64,000 bases of DNA, from the NCBI RefSeq assembly GCF_004349265.1, contig NZ_SMFL01000010.1, positions 1-64,000 of the forward strand. Reading direction: 5' to 3'. Position 1 is the stretch's first letter. Each line of letters starts with the position of its first letter. The notes under the pieces are model-generated. The model had not been told where the DNA came from. It did no database searches and was given only the letters and a program-made list of their open reading frames with translations. Positions 1 through 8,936 of the stretch are shown here, one piece after another. Source of the stretch: Dyadobacter psychrotolerans. GTDB lineage: Bacteria; Bacteroidota; Bacteroidia; Cytophagales; Spirosomataceae. The translations under genes were made by a program, and so were the position numbers.

Positions 1-336
1 ACTTCCGCAACCTCCTGTCTTACTTCCGCAACCTCCTGTCTTACTTCCGCAACCTCCTGTTTTACTTCTGCAACCTCCTGTCTTACTTCTGCAACTTCCT
101 GTTTTACTTCTGCAACCTCCTGTCTTACTTCTGCAACCTCCTGTCTTACTTCCGCAACCTCCTGTCTTACTTCCGCAACCTCCTGTCTTACTTCTGCAAC
201 TTCCTGTCTTACTTCTGCAACTTCCTGTCTTACTTCTGAAACCTCCTGTCTTACTTCTGAAACCTCCTGTCTTACTTCTGAAACCTCCTGTCTTACTTCT
301 GAAACCTCCTGTCTTACTTCTGAAATTTCCTGCTTA
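1..336. repeat. Tandem 21-bp repeat array, about 16 units
   Basis: Units begin at 1, 22, 43, 64 and so on up to 316, every 21 bp. Variation is limited to a few C/T and C/A changes. In the minus-strand frame each unit encodes one heptad, so the array length stays in frame. Units at 232-315 encode Ser and the others Ala at the same heptad position, which suggests successive block duplications. The array continues past the window edge. Confidence 0.9.
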
Positions 337-515
337 AACTCCTGCCTTAGCTCAGTAATCTCTTCCTTCACTTTAACAATTTCCTGTCTTACTTCAATAA
401 AACCTTTTCTCGTCTCCACGGTCAGCTTCGCTATTCCATTTGCCACAATCTCAACTTGTTTGCTGTTATCCACGGCTAAGTTCTCTAATTGATCAACGCG
501 GTTTGTCAAATTCAT
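1..515 (-). CDS. Coiled-coil heptad-repeat protein (C-terminus beyond window)
   Basis: This is an open reading frame on the minus strand that runs off the left edge. From the ATG at 513-515 about 60 residues of non-repetitive, probably helical sequence come first. They are followed by at least 15 heptads of the type R-Q-E-V-A/S-E-V, each encoded by one 21-bp repeat. The regular spacing of Val and charged residues predicts one long coiled coil. The frame stays open upstream of the ATG into the end of mazG, so the start is uncertain. No catalytic domain is visible in the part present. Function is unknown; structural and scaffold roles are common for such proteins. Confidence 0.6.
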   Translation of the reverse strand, partial: MNLTNRVDQLENLAVDNSKQVEIVANGIAKLTVETRKGFIEVRQEIVKVKEEITELRQEFKQEISEVRQEVSEVRQEVSEVRQEVSEVRQEVSEVRQEVAEVRQEVAEVRQEVAEVRQEVAEVRQEVAEVRQEVAEVKQEVAEVRQEVAEVKQEVAEVRQEVAEVRQEVAE

Positions 516-646
516 GTGTGTTTGTGTAGAAATTAATGTCAATGAATTTATTGAATCATGAATATCGGAAAGAAAAAAATTGCCTGCAAGTTCTAATCGG
601 GAAACTCTTAAACAAGTGAAATATAACTTCGAACAATTTTGTAAAG

Positions 647-1480
647 CTATATCTTCAGCTCCTTTGCCTTATTCCAATAAACATCCATTTCATTCAATGT
701 CATCTCACCAAGTGCTTTACCATCCGCTTTTGACGCTTCTTCGAGATATTGAAATCTTTTTATAAACTTCTTATTTGTGCGTTCCAAGGCAGTTTCCGGA
801 TTTATATCTACAAATCTTGAATAATTTACCAGCGAAAACAACAGGTCTCCGAATTCTCCTTCTGCTTCTTTCTGATCAATTACCTGTTCCGTCTCAATAT
901 TGAAATTGTCTTTAAATTCCTGCAATTCCTCCTCCACTTTCTCCCATACCTGCTGTTTTTCATCCCAGTCAAATCCGGCACCGCGCGCTTTTTCCTGAAT
1001 ACGCATTGCTTTTACCAACGCCGGTAAGGAAGCAGGAACACCCGATAAAACCGATTTATTGCCTTCTTTAAGTTTAAGTTTCTCCCAGTTCTGCTTCACT
1101 GCTTCCGCTGTATCTGCCACTGCATCGCCGTAAATGTGCGGATGACGGGAAATGAGCTTATCACAGATTCCGTTCAAAACATCTCTTATATCAAATTGGA
1201 AAGTACCTTCCGTTTTCGCTTCTGAAGCTATTTTGGCATAAAAAACAATATGCAAAAGTACGTCACCAAGCTCCTTTTTTATTTCAGGCAAATCATTTTC
1301 CAGAATAGCATCCGACAACTCGTAGGTTTCCTCGATTGTAAGATGCCGAAGACTTTCCAGGGTTTGCTTGCGATCCCATGGACACTGTTCACGAAGTTCA
1401 TCCATGATTGTCAACAAACGATCAAAAGCCATTAACTGCTGCTTCCGGCTTTCCGGCAGCGAATCAAAATTCTTTTCCAT
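647..1480 (-). CDS. mazG: Nucleoside triphosphate pyrophosphohydrolase MazG
   Basis: MazG hydrolyses (d)NTPs to the monophosphate and pyrophosphate and is usually regarded as a house-cleaning enzyme. The 277-residue length fits the two-domain family. The N-terminal domain has CPWD at residues 33-36 and the metal-binding EExxE helix at 50-54, followed by ELGD near 70. The second domain repeats the pattern with an E-rich helix and GEFGDLLFSLVNY. The start gives a normal family N-terminus. The gene stands alone: the coiled-coil gene lies downstream on the same strand and the ABC exporter is divergent. Confidence 0.93.
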   Translation of the reverse strand: MEKNFDSLPESRKQQLMAFDRLLTIMDELREQCPWDRKQTLESLRHLTIEETYELSDAILENDLPEIKKELGDVLLHIVFYAKIASEAKTEGTFQFDIRDVLNGICDKLISRHPHIYGDAVADTAEAVKQNWEKLKLKEGNKSVLSGVPASLPALVKAMRIQEKARGAGFDWDEKQQVWEKVEEELQEFKDNFNIETEQVIDQKEAEGEFGDLLFSLVNYSRFVDINPETALERTNKKFIKRFQYLEEASKADGKALGEMTLNEMDVYWNKAKELKI

Positions 1481-1622
1481 AAAACAAAGATAGAGAAGTC
1501 ACAACACGATATAAACAATCAGGTCGCGAAAGTCGGTTATACCTGCTGGTTAGAGATGAAACAGTCAAACGAACTTTTTCTTTACAAAATCGATTTATCC
1601 AAAGTCACTAACTAATTATTCA

Positions 1623-3470
1623 TTGCGGAAACCTCCTGTTAAAGAATCTCTTAAACCCAACTCTTCCGGCTCTCAGTCACTAAAAAAGCGCTTTTCTGCT
1701 TTACAAAATCTTCCCCGTTTCTTTCGTCTGGTTTGGAAAACCAACAAAACACTTACCATTGGCAACATCTTGTTCCGTTTAATCAAATCGGGCCTGCCGC
1801 TGCTTATGCTTTATGTTGGTAAAGAACTAATCGATGAAGTGATCCGGTTAATGGATCACCGAACTGATTCACATCAATATCTCTGGACTTTAGTCGGAAC
1901 TGAACTGGGCCTGACAATTCTTTCCGACTTACTTAATCGCTGCATAAACCTGTTTGATAGTTTGCTGGGGGATCTGGTTGCTAACAAAACGTCTGTTGAT
2001 CTCGTGCATCATGCAGCAAAACTGGACCTTTATCAGTTTGAAAACCCCATTTTTTACGATAAACTGGAACGCGCCAGAAGACAAACTTCCGGACGAACCG
2101 TGCTGCTGTCGCAAACCCTTGCCCAGATGCAGGACATTGTCACACTGCTTTCGTTGGGAGCCGGTTTAGTCATTTTTAACCCATGGCTGATTTTGATTCT
2201 CATTATTGCCGTCATACCCTCCTTTTTGGGAGAAACACATTTTAATGAACGAACTTACTCCCTAACCAGAAGCTGGACACCGGAGCGCAGGGAACTCGAT
2301 TATCTTCGTTATCTCGGTTCCAGTTCTGAAACAGCAAAAGAGGTAAAGGTTTTTGGCTTGGAAAATTATCTTGCCGACAGGTTCAAATCGCTTTCGGATG
2401 AATATTACCTTGCCAACCGCCGGATTTCGATCAGCCGTGCTTCGTGGGGTTATTTCCTCTCCGCTATTGGTACTATTGCTTATTATGGTGCATATGTATT
2501 CGTACTCGTACAAACTTTAAGCGGGCTGATTACTGTCGGAACAATGACTTTTCTTTCCGGCTCCTTCCAAAGAATGCATGGTATGCTTCAGGGAATTATG
2601 AGCCGGTTTTCCGGAATTGCTGAAAACGCTTTGTATCTGCAGGACCTTTTTGACTTTTTTGAAATCCGGCCAACCATTCTTGCCAATGAAAACGGGAAAC
2701 TGATTCCAAATCCGGTTAGGAAAGGAATCACTTTTGAAAATGTTGGTTTCAAATATCCTGATACAGAATTCTGGGCTCTGCGAAATCTATCGTTTTCGAT
2801 TAAGCCGGGTGAAAAATTGGCCCTTGTTGGAGAAAATGGCGCAGGAAAAACAACCTTGGTGAAATTGTTGGCCTGCCTCTACAAACCGACCGAAGGACGT
2901 ATTCTTATAGATGGTGTTGACTTACTGGATTATCAGCTGGCAGACCTTCGCGCCAATATCGGCATTATTTTTCAGGACTATATCCGCTACGAAATGACGG
3001 TGTCAGACAACATTGCAGTAGGAGATATCGAACAGCAAAATGATAGCAAAGCAATTGAAAACGCAGCCAACATGAGCATGGCTTTTGAAGTTGTAGACCA
3101 TCTTCCTAATAAATTTCAGCAGGTTTTGGGTAAAAGATTTAAAGACGGCACAGAACTTTCGGGAGGACAGTGGCAAAAAATTGCTCTGGCCAGAGCTTAC
3201 ATGCGGGACGCACAGCTTATCGTTTTGGATGAACCTACATCGGCATTGGATGCAAGAGCAGAACATGAGGTTTTTAAACGTTTCACCAGTTTAATTGAAG
3301 GGAAAATGGCGGTACTTATTTCTCACCGTTTTTCTACCGTCAGAATGGCTGACAGAATCCTTTTCCTTGAAAATGGCCGGTTAATAGAATATGGTTCGCA
3401 CGAACAGCTATTAATTCAGGACGGAAAATATGCTGAATTATTTCAACTCCAGGCGCAAGGCTATCTGTGA
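1623..3470 (+). CDS. ABC exporter, fused membrane and ATPase domains
   Basis: This is a type IV (ABCB-like) half-transporter of 615 residues. Residues about 30-340 form the membrane domain with hydrophobic helices. The nucleotide-binding domain follows, with Walker A GENGAGKTT near 402, signature LSGGQ near 512, Walker B LIVLDEP near 532 and the H-loop His near 566. It probably works as a homodimer in the inner membrane; the substrate cannot be read from sequence. The start is a TTG at 1623, because an in-frame stop lies at 1557-1559 and no ATG lies between. It is monocistronic and convergent with the thioesterase gene. Confidence 0.9.
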   Translation: MRKPPVKESLKPNSSGSQSLKKRFSALQNLPRFFRLVWKTNKTLTIGNILFRLIKSGLPLLMLYVGKELIDEVIRLMDHRTDSHQYLWTLVGTELGLTILSDLLNRCINLFDSLLGDLVANKTSVDLVHHAAKLDLYQFENPIFYDKLERARRQTSGRTVLLSQTLAQMQDIVTLLSLGAGLVIFNPWLILILIIAVIPSFLGETHFNERTYSLTRSWTPERRELDYLRYLGSSSETAKEVKVFGLENYLADRFKSLSDEYYLANRRISISRASWGYFLSAIGTIAYYGAYVFVLVQTLSGLITVGTMTFLSGSFQRMHGMLQGIMSRFSGIAENALYLQDLFDFFEIRPTILANENGKLIPNPVRKGITFENVGFKYPDTEFWALRNLSFSIKPGEKLALVGENGAGKTTLVKLLACLYKPTEGRILIDGVDLLDYQLADLRANIGIIFQDYIRYEMTVSDNIAVGDIEQQNDSKAIENAANMSMAFEVVDHLPNKFQQVLGKRFKDGTELSGGQWQKIALARAYMRDAQLIVLDEPTSALDARAEHEVFKRFTSLIEGKMAVLISHRFSTVRMADRILFLENGRLIEYGSHEQLLIQDGKYAELFQLQAQGYL

Positions 3471-3941
3471 TCAGGATGGAATTTTGAAACTTGTTTGTAT
3501 CAGGTTACTTGCGCATTTGGCAATAATTTTTCCTTCTTCATTAAATATTACGCCTTCCACATGAATTATATTTCTCCCGGCCCTGATTACCCTGGCGCTC
3601 GCTATAATTACCTCACCTAACCGGGCAGCATGTAGAAAATCGCAATTCAGGTTAACTGATGTATAGGCAAATTCCCGTCCCAAAGCGTAAACCATTGTAC
3701 CGACAACATCATCAAGAATGGTGGAAGCAATTCCGCCGTGCAGAACGCCCAGAGGATTGGTCATGTCTTCTCGCACCGCAAATTCGGTTTCCATACTGCC
3801 TTCCTGAATGTCTATCAGCTTCCCATTCAGCCACCTTCCTACGGGTGAGATACTCTCGGTCATATGTTCTCCAATGTACTTTTGCAAAAAAGCAAGTCGT
3901 TTATTTTCTATAACCGGTAAAGAATCAGGTTGGTCAATCAT
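3471..3941 (-). CDS. PaaI-type hotdog thioesterase
   Basis: The product is a hotdog-fold acyl-CoA thioesterase of the PaaI/YdiI type. The segment N-P-L-G-V-L-H-G-G-I-A-S-T-I-L-D-D matches the family active-site region, with the HGG turn and acidic residues on the following helix. I chose the ATG at 3941 (156 residues). The frame extends to 4031, but those 30 extra residues are rich in Tyr and Asn and look non-coding. It is convergent with the ABC exporter and divergent from the ComA-like gene. The substrate is unknown; phenylacetyl-CoA-type or general acyl-CoA hydrolysis is typical. Confidence 0.8.
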   Translation of the reverse strand: MIDQPDSLPVIENKRLAFLQKYIGEHMTESISPVGRWLNGKLIDIQEGSMETEFAVREDMTNPLGVLHGGIASTILDDVVGTMVYALGREFAYTSVNLNCDFLHAARLGEVIIASARVIRAGRNIIHVEGVIFNEEGKIIAKCASNLIQTSFKIPS

Positions 3942-4045
3942 CTGAAATGGGAATGTTGCGTTATCTATATTAAAGATCAATATATTTGAAAAATAGTAAT
4001 TATCATAGATATATCTATGGTTTGGTGTCAATTGTATGGATTTAA

Positions 4046-4077
4046 TTGCTACGTATTAAAGGTTATTGCTACCTTTG
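4046..4077 (+). promoter_or_regulatory. Bacteroidota-type promoter for the ComA-like gene
   Basis: TTG at 4046-4048 is followed after 21 bases by TACCTTTG at 4070-4077, which matches the -33 TTG / -7 TAnnTTTG consensus of Bacteroidota sigma-A promoters. Transcription would begin near 4084. This excludes an ATG at 4066 and supports a start at 4114. Confidence 0.65.
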
Positions 4078-4113
4078 CCGGAGTTTTTGCCTGAGTTAAC
4101 CGTTTACCTTTAT

Positions 4114-4911
4114 ATGAATTTTACGCTATCACAAGTTCCTGCCCGCACAGAAAAACCCCGTGAAAAGGGCATTACAATGGTAATGGATAAGGGACTAAGT
4201 ATCAGGGAGACCGAAGATATGATTTCCACTGCCTCTCCTTTCATTGATATCGTAAAGCTTGGATGGGCGACATCTTTTGTGAGTCAGAATCTTGACGACA
4301 AACTTGCTGTTTACAAAAACGCAAATATTCCGGTTTACTTTGGAGGTACTTTGTTTGAAGCCTTTGTAGTAAGAAACCAGTTCGATGACTACCGTAAATT
4401 GCTGGATAAGTATGATCTGAAATATGCCGAGGTATCGGACGGTTCCATTGAAATGGCTCAGGATGTTAAATGTGAATACATTCGTACGCTTGCACAACAG
4501 GTAACCGTACTTTCGGAAGTAGGATCGAAAGATGAAAATAAAATTATACCTCCTTATAAATGGATTCAGCTGATCAAATCTGAACTTGAAGCCGGGGCGT
4601 GGAAAGTGATTGGTGAAGCCCGTGAATCCGGTAATGTTGGACTTTTCAGGGCAAGTGGAGAAGTGCGTCAGGGTTTGGTAGAAGAAATATTGACCGAAAT
4701 AGCATTTGAAGACATGCTGTGGGAGGCCCCTCAAAAATCACAGCAGGTTTGGTTTGTAAAACTTTTAGGTGCTAACGTTAACCTTGGGAACATCGCTCCT
4801 GCTGAACTTATACCACTGGAAACGATTCGACTGGGACTTAGAGGGGATACATTCAATCACTTTCTGAATGCAAAAACAAAGTCGAAATGGAAAATTGATT
4901 CGAAATCCTAA
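4114..4911 (+). CDS. Phosphosulfolactate synthase (ComA family)
   Basis: ComA-family proteins are TIM-barrel enzymes that add sulfite to phosphoenolpyruvate to give phosphosulfolactate. The family is best known from coenzyme M synthesis in methanogens and sulfolactate formation in Bacillus. Typical segments seen are MVMDKG near the N-terminus, DIVKLGWATS, P-V-Y-F-G-G-T-L-F-E and S-D-G-S-I-E. I use the ATG at 4114 (265 residues) because a good promoter overlaps the upstream ATG at 4066. A DedA gene follows after 40 bp, probably in one operon. In Bacteroidota the product might feed C3-sulfonate or sulfonolipid metabolism, but that is inference. Confidence 0.82.
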   Translation: MNFTLSQVPARTEKPREKGITMVMDKGLSIRETEDMISTASPFIDIVKLGWATSFVSQNLDDKLAVYKNANIPVYFGGTLFEAFVVRNQFDDYRKLLDKYDLKYAEVSDGSIEMAQDVKCEYIRTLAQQVTVLSEVGSKDENKIIPPYKWIQLIKSELEAGAWKVIGEARESGNVGLFRASGEVRQGLVEEILTEIAFEDMLWEAPQKSQQVWFVKLLGANVNLGNIAPAELIPLETIRLGLRGDTFNHFLNAKTKSKWKIDSKS

Positions 4912-4951
4912 ACACCCACATTAAACATACAACTATCATCTAATTATAGCA

Positions 4952-5608
4952 ATGGAATTTATTAAGCAGTTTATAGACATCTTCCTTCACCTGGACAAGC
5001 ACTTGTTCGATATCGTGCAGGAATACGGTACACTTACTTACCTGATCCTTTTTCTGATTGTATTTACAGAAACCGGTTTGGTTATTATGCCTTTGCTGCC
5101 AGGAGATTCACTTCTTTTTGCCGCGGGTGCGCTTGCTGCGAATCCGGATACCGGCCTGAATGTCTGGCTGATTATTATCATTTTGATCATCGCTGCACTT
5201 TTGGGAGACAATGTCAACTATTTTATGGGTAAAAAGTTTGGCGGAGAAATTAAGAAACGGGAAAGGATTCTTTTTCTAAAAAGAGAATATCTTGAAAAAA
5301 CGGAGGCTTTCTATGCAAAACATGGTGGCAGCACGGTAATTATGGCTCGTTTTATCCCTATTGTACGTACCGTTGCGCCTTTCGTTGCCGGTGCCGGAAG
5401 CATGACTTATTCAAAATACATAACTTTCTGTATTATCGGAGCATTTCTTTGGGTGCCAACGTTAACACTTCTGGGTTACTTCTTCGGAGGTTTTGATATC
5501 GTTAAAAATAATTTTGAACTGGTTGTTTTTGCAATCATCGGTTTCTCTATTCTGCCAATGATATTTCAGTTTCTAAAAAGTAAATTCTCGAAACCGACAG
5601 TAGCGTAA
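4952..5608 (+). CDS. DedA family membrane protein
   Basis: This is a 218-residue polytopic inner-membrane protein of the DedA / SNARE-associated (VTT) family, whose members act in lipid transport and membrane homeostasis. The family signatures are clear: E-T-G-L near residue 31, LPGDSLLF near 50, G-D-N-V-N-Y-F-M-G-K near 87, then F-Y-A-K-H-G-G and the R-F-I-P-I-V-R-T-V-A-P-F-V-A-G-A-G block near 130-145. Hydrophobic helices flank these. It lies 40 bp after the ComA-like gene and is followed by a very strong terminator hairpin, so the two genes form a closed operon. Confidence 0.88.
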   Translation: MEFIKQFIDIFLHLDKHLFDIVQEYGTLTYLILFLIVFTETGLVIMPLLPGDSLLFAAGALAANPDTGLNVWLIIIILIIAALLGDNVNYFMGKKFGGEIKKRERILFLKREYLEKTEAFYAKHGGSTVIMARFIPIVRTVAPFVAGAGSMTYSKYITFCIIGAFLWVPTLTLLGYFFGGFDIVKNNFELVVFAIIGFSILPMIFQFLKSKFSKPTVA

Positions 5609-5634
5609 TTAGCTTTTAGCTTACAAATACTTTG

Positions 5635-5696
5635 GAATCTCCTTATACAAAAAATGCCTCGCGTAACTGCAAGGCATTTTTTGTATAAGGAGATTC
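5635..5696. terminator. Perfect 25-bp stem terminator, bidirectional
   Basis: The arms 5635-5659 and 5672-5696 are perfect inverted complements separated by a 12-base loop. The inner stem carries A-run/T-run segments, so it can end transcription of dedA on plus and guaB on minus. Confidence 0.9.
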
Positions 5697-5771
5697 TGAT
5701 ACATATATTATCCGTAATCCTAACATCCAGTTCAACAAGCTAAATGCCAATACCTAACAGCTACAACCCAA

Positions 5772-7247
5772 TCAAGCTTTCGAAGAATAATTGGGAGCTT
5801 CCTTTTGAATCATGATGTCATGCGGATGACTTTCACGTACACCGGCTGAAGTTATTTTTACAAACTGCGCTTTTTGTAGAGCACCTATATCACCTGCACC
5901 GCAGTATCCCATTCCTGCTTTCAACCCGCCTACCATCTGATAGACAATTTCTGAAACTTTTCCTTTGAACGGAACACGGCCGACGATTCCCTCAGGTACC
6001 AGCTTTTTCACATCTTCCTCCGCATCCTGAAAATACCGGTCTTTTGAACCTTCTTCCATTGCTTCTACCGACCCCATCCCACGGTAGGACTTAAATTTCC
6101 GGCCTTCATAAATAACAATTTCACCAGGAGCTTCATCACTTCCCGCGAGCATAGAGCCAATCATGATCGTGCTTGCACCACCTGCCAGGGCTTTTGTCAT
6201 ATCTCCTGAAAACCTGATTCCGCCATCGGCGATTACGGGAACTCCACTTCCTTCCAAAGCTTTTGCTGCCCACATTACGGCAGTCAGCTGAGGAACACCA
6301 ATACCAGCGATAATTCGCGTGGTACAAATACTTCCCGGCCCAACCCCTACCTTTACCGCATCAGCCCCGGCTTCTGCTAATGCCAGTGCAGCTTGACCGG
6401 TTGCTATATTTCCTGCGATTACATCCAGTTTGGGGAATTTTTGTTTAACCGATTTCAGGGCATCAATTACTCCCTTTGAATGTCCATGGGCTGTATCCAG
6501 GCTAATAACATCCACGCCGGCTTTCACAAGCGCTTCAACTCTTTGCAGTAAATCGGCGGTTACGCCAACAGCTGCCCCTACCCGTAACCGGCCATATTCG
6601 TCTTTACAGGCATTTGGATGAGATTTCCTCTTTAAAATATCCTTGTATGTGATCAGTCCTGCGAGCCGGTATTGTGCATCTACGATCGGAAGTTTTTCGA
6701 TTTTATACTCCTGGAGAATTTGTTCCGCGTCATCCAGAGACAAACCATCAGATGCGGTTATCAGGTTATGTTTTGTCATGATCTCTGTTACAGGCTTTGC
6801 CATTTCTTTTTCAAAGCGAAGATCTCTGTTGGTCAAAATCCCGATTAATTTATGATCCTTGTCGACTACCGGTATTCCGCCGATTTTAAATTCACGCATG
6901 ATCTGGTGCGCATCTCCAAGAGTTGCCGTATCCGACAGTGTAATCGGGTCCAGAATCATACCACTTTCCGAACGCTTTACTTTCCGAACCTGCTCAGCCT
7001 GGGCCTCCAGACTCATGTTTTTATGAATAATGCCAATTCCGCCTTCCTGCGCCATCGCAATAGCCAAATCAAACTCAGTTACCGTATCCATGGCAGCGGA
7101 AACAAGTGGGATGTTGAGTTCAATATTACGGGTAAGCTTTGTTTTTGTAGAAGTGTTGCGAGGCAGAATTTCCGAATACCCGGGGATGAGAAGAACGTCG
7201 TCGTAGGTAAGTGCCTCAGAGAGGACCTGGGATGGAGATGTGATCAT
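5772..7247 (-). CDS. guaB: Inosine-5'-monophosphate dehydrogenase
   Basis: GuaB oxidises IMP to XMP with NAD+, the committed step of GMP synthesis in the cytosol. The 491-residue protein has the N-terminal segment L-T-Y-D-D-V-L-L-I-P, two CBS domains around residues 95-205, and the catalytic loop G-P-G-S-I-C-T-T-R with the nucleophile Cys308. A-D-G-G-I-R-F-S-G-D for phosphate binding and the flap region with Y-R-G-M-G-S follow. The C-terminus is normal. It is single and convergent with dedA. I see no purine riboswitch in the 130-bp leader. Confidence 0.97.
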   Translation of the reverse strand: MITSPSQVLSEALTYDDVLLIPGYSEILPRNTSTKTKLTRNIELNIPLVSAAMDTVTEFDLAIAMAQEGGIGIIHKNMSLEAQAEQVRKVKRSESGMILDPITLSDTATLGDAHQIMREFKIGGIPVVDKDHKLIGILTNRDLRFEKEMAKPVTEIMTKHNLITASDGLSLDDAEQILQEYKIEKLPIVDAQYRLAGLITYKDILKRKSHPNACKDEYGRLRVGAAVGVTADLLQRVEALVKAGVDVISLDTAHGHSKGVIDALKSVKQKFPKLDVIAGNIATGQAALALAEAGADAVKVGVGPGSICTTRIIAGIGVPQLTAVMWAAKALEGSGVPVIADGGIRFSGDMTKALAGGASTIMIGSMLAGSDEAPGEIVIYEGRKFKSYRGMGSVEAMEEGSKDRYFQDAEEDVKKLVPEGIVGRVPFKGKVSEIVYQMVGGLKAGMGYCGAGDIGALQKAQFVKITSAGVRESHPHDIMIQKEAPNYSSKA

Positions 7248-7380
7248 AGCAAATAATTTATAGTTATTTGCCAGGTAAAATTAAGAAGAAGTTTTGGAGA
7301 AATAAAAATGTCCGTAAATCTTTCACGGCGATATGTCATCAAAAAAAAGTTAGAAACTAAATTTAAAAAGTCGAAAAATC

Positions 7381-8826
7381 TTACGAAACCAGCACTCTCA
7401 CCTTCTTAATACGCTTTTTATCAGCCGATTGCACTTTAAAAGTAATTTCTTTGTGTGTAGTTATTTCACCGGTTCGCGGTAATCTTGAAAATAATTCCAA
7501 AAGCAGCCCGGCAAGCGATTCGCTATTCCCGCGAACTTCGTCAAAATAATCTGTTTCCAGATTTAATAGCCTGCACAAATCATTGATTAGTACCTTTCCC
7601 TCAAAGACATAGGTATTTTCATCAACCTGTGTATAGTTTACTTCTTCGTCTTCATCATATTCGTCATTGATATCCCCGAAAATTTCTTCGATAATATCTT
7701 CCAGAGTGATCAGCCCGCTTGTTCCTCCATATTCGTCCACAACAATAGCCATGTGCACACGACGGCTCTGGAAATCTTTCATCAGGTCATCCAGCCGTTT
7801 GCTTTCGGGGATAAAATAAACCGGACGAATTAATTTCTGCCAGTTGAAATGTTCGTTCAAATGCAAATGCGGAAGCAAATCCTTAACATTTAAAATTCCC
7901 TCAATATGGTCCAGATCTTCACGAAAAACAGGAACCCGCGAATATCCCGACTTATTGATTTTATCCATCAGTTCATGGAAATTGGCTTCAATGTCGAATG
8001 CTGTAATGTGTAAACGGGCCTGCATCGCTTTCCTCGCATTTGTCTGCCGGAAATTGGCAAGTCCGCGCAAAAGATCCGTTTCCTCTTCACTTTCAGCCTT
8101 TGCTTCTAATCTTTCGGTGGATATTTCAGACCCTTCGGGTGTGAGTATGCCAAAAGCAAATCCCATTTTCATGACGGGCTGCGTGAGCGGCTTGCAAACT
8201 TTTACCAAAACCCTGGTAACTCCGGCTATTCTCGGGATAAATTCCAGTGCTTTACGTGCACTGTTGTAACGTACAATTGCATCCAGCCAAATCCATAGTA
8301 CCAGACAACACAGAGCTGTCCACCGGACAATGTTATGCGGATCGTTTTGAAGATAAATCCAGGCGAGTCTTGCGGCCAGAAGCACTGCAAGTAAGGTGAC
8401 CGCCCTTTGCATGAGTGACAACGTCAACTGCTGGATCCGGTTTGGAAGAAGACTTTCCGTATCGCTTTTTCTTTCCCAGGGATTTTCCATCGCACCCGCA
8501 GCAGAATATGCAGCCCGTATGCCAGAGAAAAAAAGAGATAAAATAAAGAGGAAGACTACAAAACTAAGGTCGTAAACCAGGAATTTATTTATTGGGATTT
8601 CAAAACCTGCAATAAGCGGAATTCCTTTTACCCAAAAATTATCAGACTTGCAGAAATATTGATTTTCAGACAGATCGTTGCCTGTTAAGAAATTTATCTT
8701 TTGGGGATACAGCATCCCCATACGCTTTCGGGGAAGAGGATCTTCATTATCGGTTTTTTCTTTCACAGAAAGTTGGAAAACGTTTGTAATAAGCCATGAC
8801 AATATAAATGTAACGATTCTGAGCAA
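7381..8826 (-). CDS. gldE: GldE-like CNNM/CBS transporter-associated protein
   Basis: The protein belongs to the CNNM / CorC-HlyC group and resembles GldE of Flavobacterium. A CNNM membrane domain lies at about residues 85-200. Two CBS domains follow (H-I-T-A-F-D-I near 273 and H-M-A-I-V-V-D-E-Y-G-G-T-S-G near 367), then an acidic linker and a CorC_HlyC C-terminal domain. The first 80 residues are not typical, so the true start may be further in. GldE was named for gliding but is found in many non-gliding Bacteroidota, where ion transport is the likely role. It lies in a minus-strand neighbourhood with ssb and mutY, as in Flavobacterium; gldD is not here. Confidence 0.78.
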   Translation of the reverse strand: MLRIVTFILSWLITNVFQLSVKEKTDNEDPLPRKRMGMLYPQKINFLTGNDLSENQYFCKSDNFWVKGIPLIAGFEIPINKFLVYDLSFVVFLFILSLFFSGIRAAYSAAGAMENPWERKSDTESLLPNRIQQLTLSLMQRAVTLLAVLLAARLAWIYLQNDPHNIVRWTALCCLVLWIWLDAIVRYNSARKALEFIPRIAGVTRVLVKVCKPLTQPVMKMGFAFGILTPEGSEISTERLEAKAESEEETDLLRGLANFRQTNARKAMQARLHITAFDIEANFHELMDKINKSGYSRVPVFREDLDHIEGILNVKDLLPHLHLNEHFNWQKLIRPVYFIPESKRLDDLMKDFQSRRVHMAIVVDEYGGTSGLITLEDIIEEIFGDINDEYDEDEEVNYTQVDENTYVFEGKVLINDLCRLLNLETDYFDEVRGNSESLAGLLLELFSRLPRTGEITTHKEITFKVQSADKKRIKKVRVLVS

Positions 8827-8936
8827 AAATTTTATGATATTTTCAGCTGTGTAAAAAAATACAATTTTTCATATCAATATCTTGTTCATAATATTATTGT
8901 TCACCCATCTTAAACAGTCCCAAGAAACTTCTTAGC

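Noticed and set aside
1..336. Regular repeats that could look like a CRISPR array
   Set aside because: Units are 21 bp and contiguous without spacers, and they keep an open frame encoding heptads. This is a coding repeat.
3942..4031. N-terminal extension of the hotdog thioesterase
   Set aside because: The 30 residues are Tyr/Asn-rich with no family counterpart and the region is A+T-rich intergenic DNA.
4195..4734. 179-residue ORF on the minus strand
   Set aside because: It lies wholly opposite the ComA-like gene, which has clear family motifs; it is a shadow frame.
7381..8826. Evidence that the organism glides, from the gldE name
   Set aside because: GldE homologues are found in many non-gliding Bacteroidota, and no other gld gene is seen in the window.
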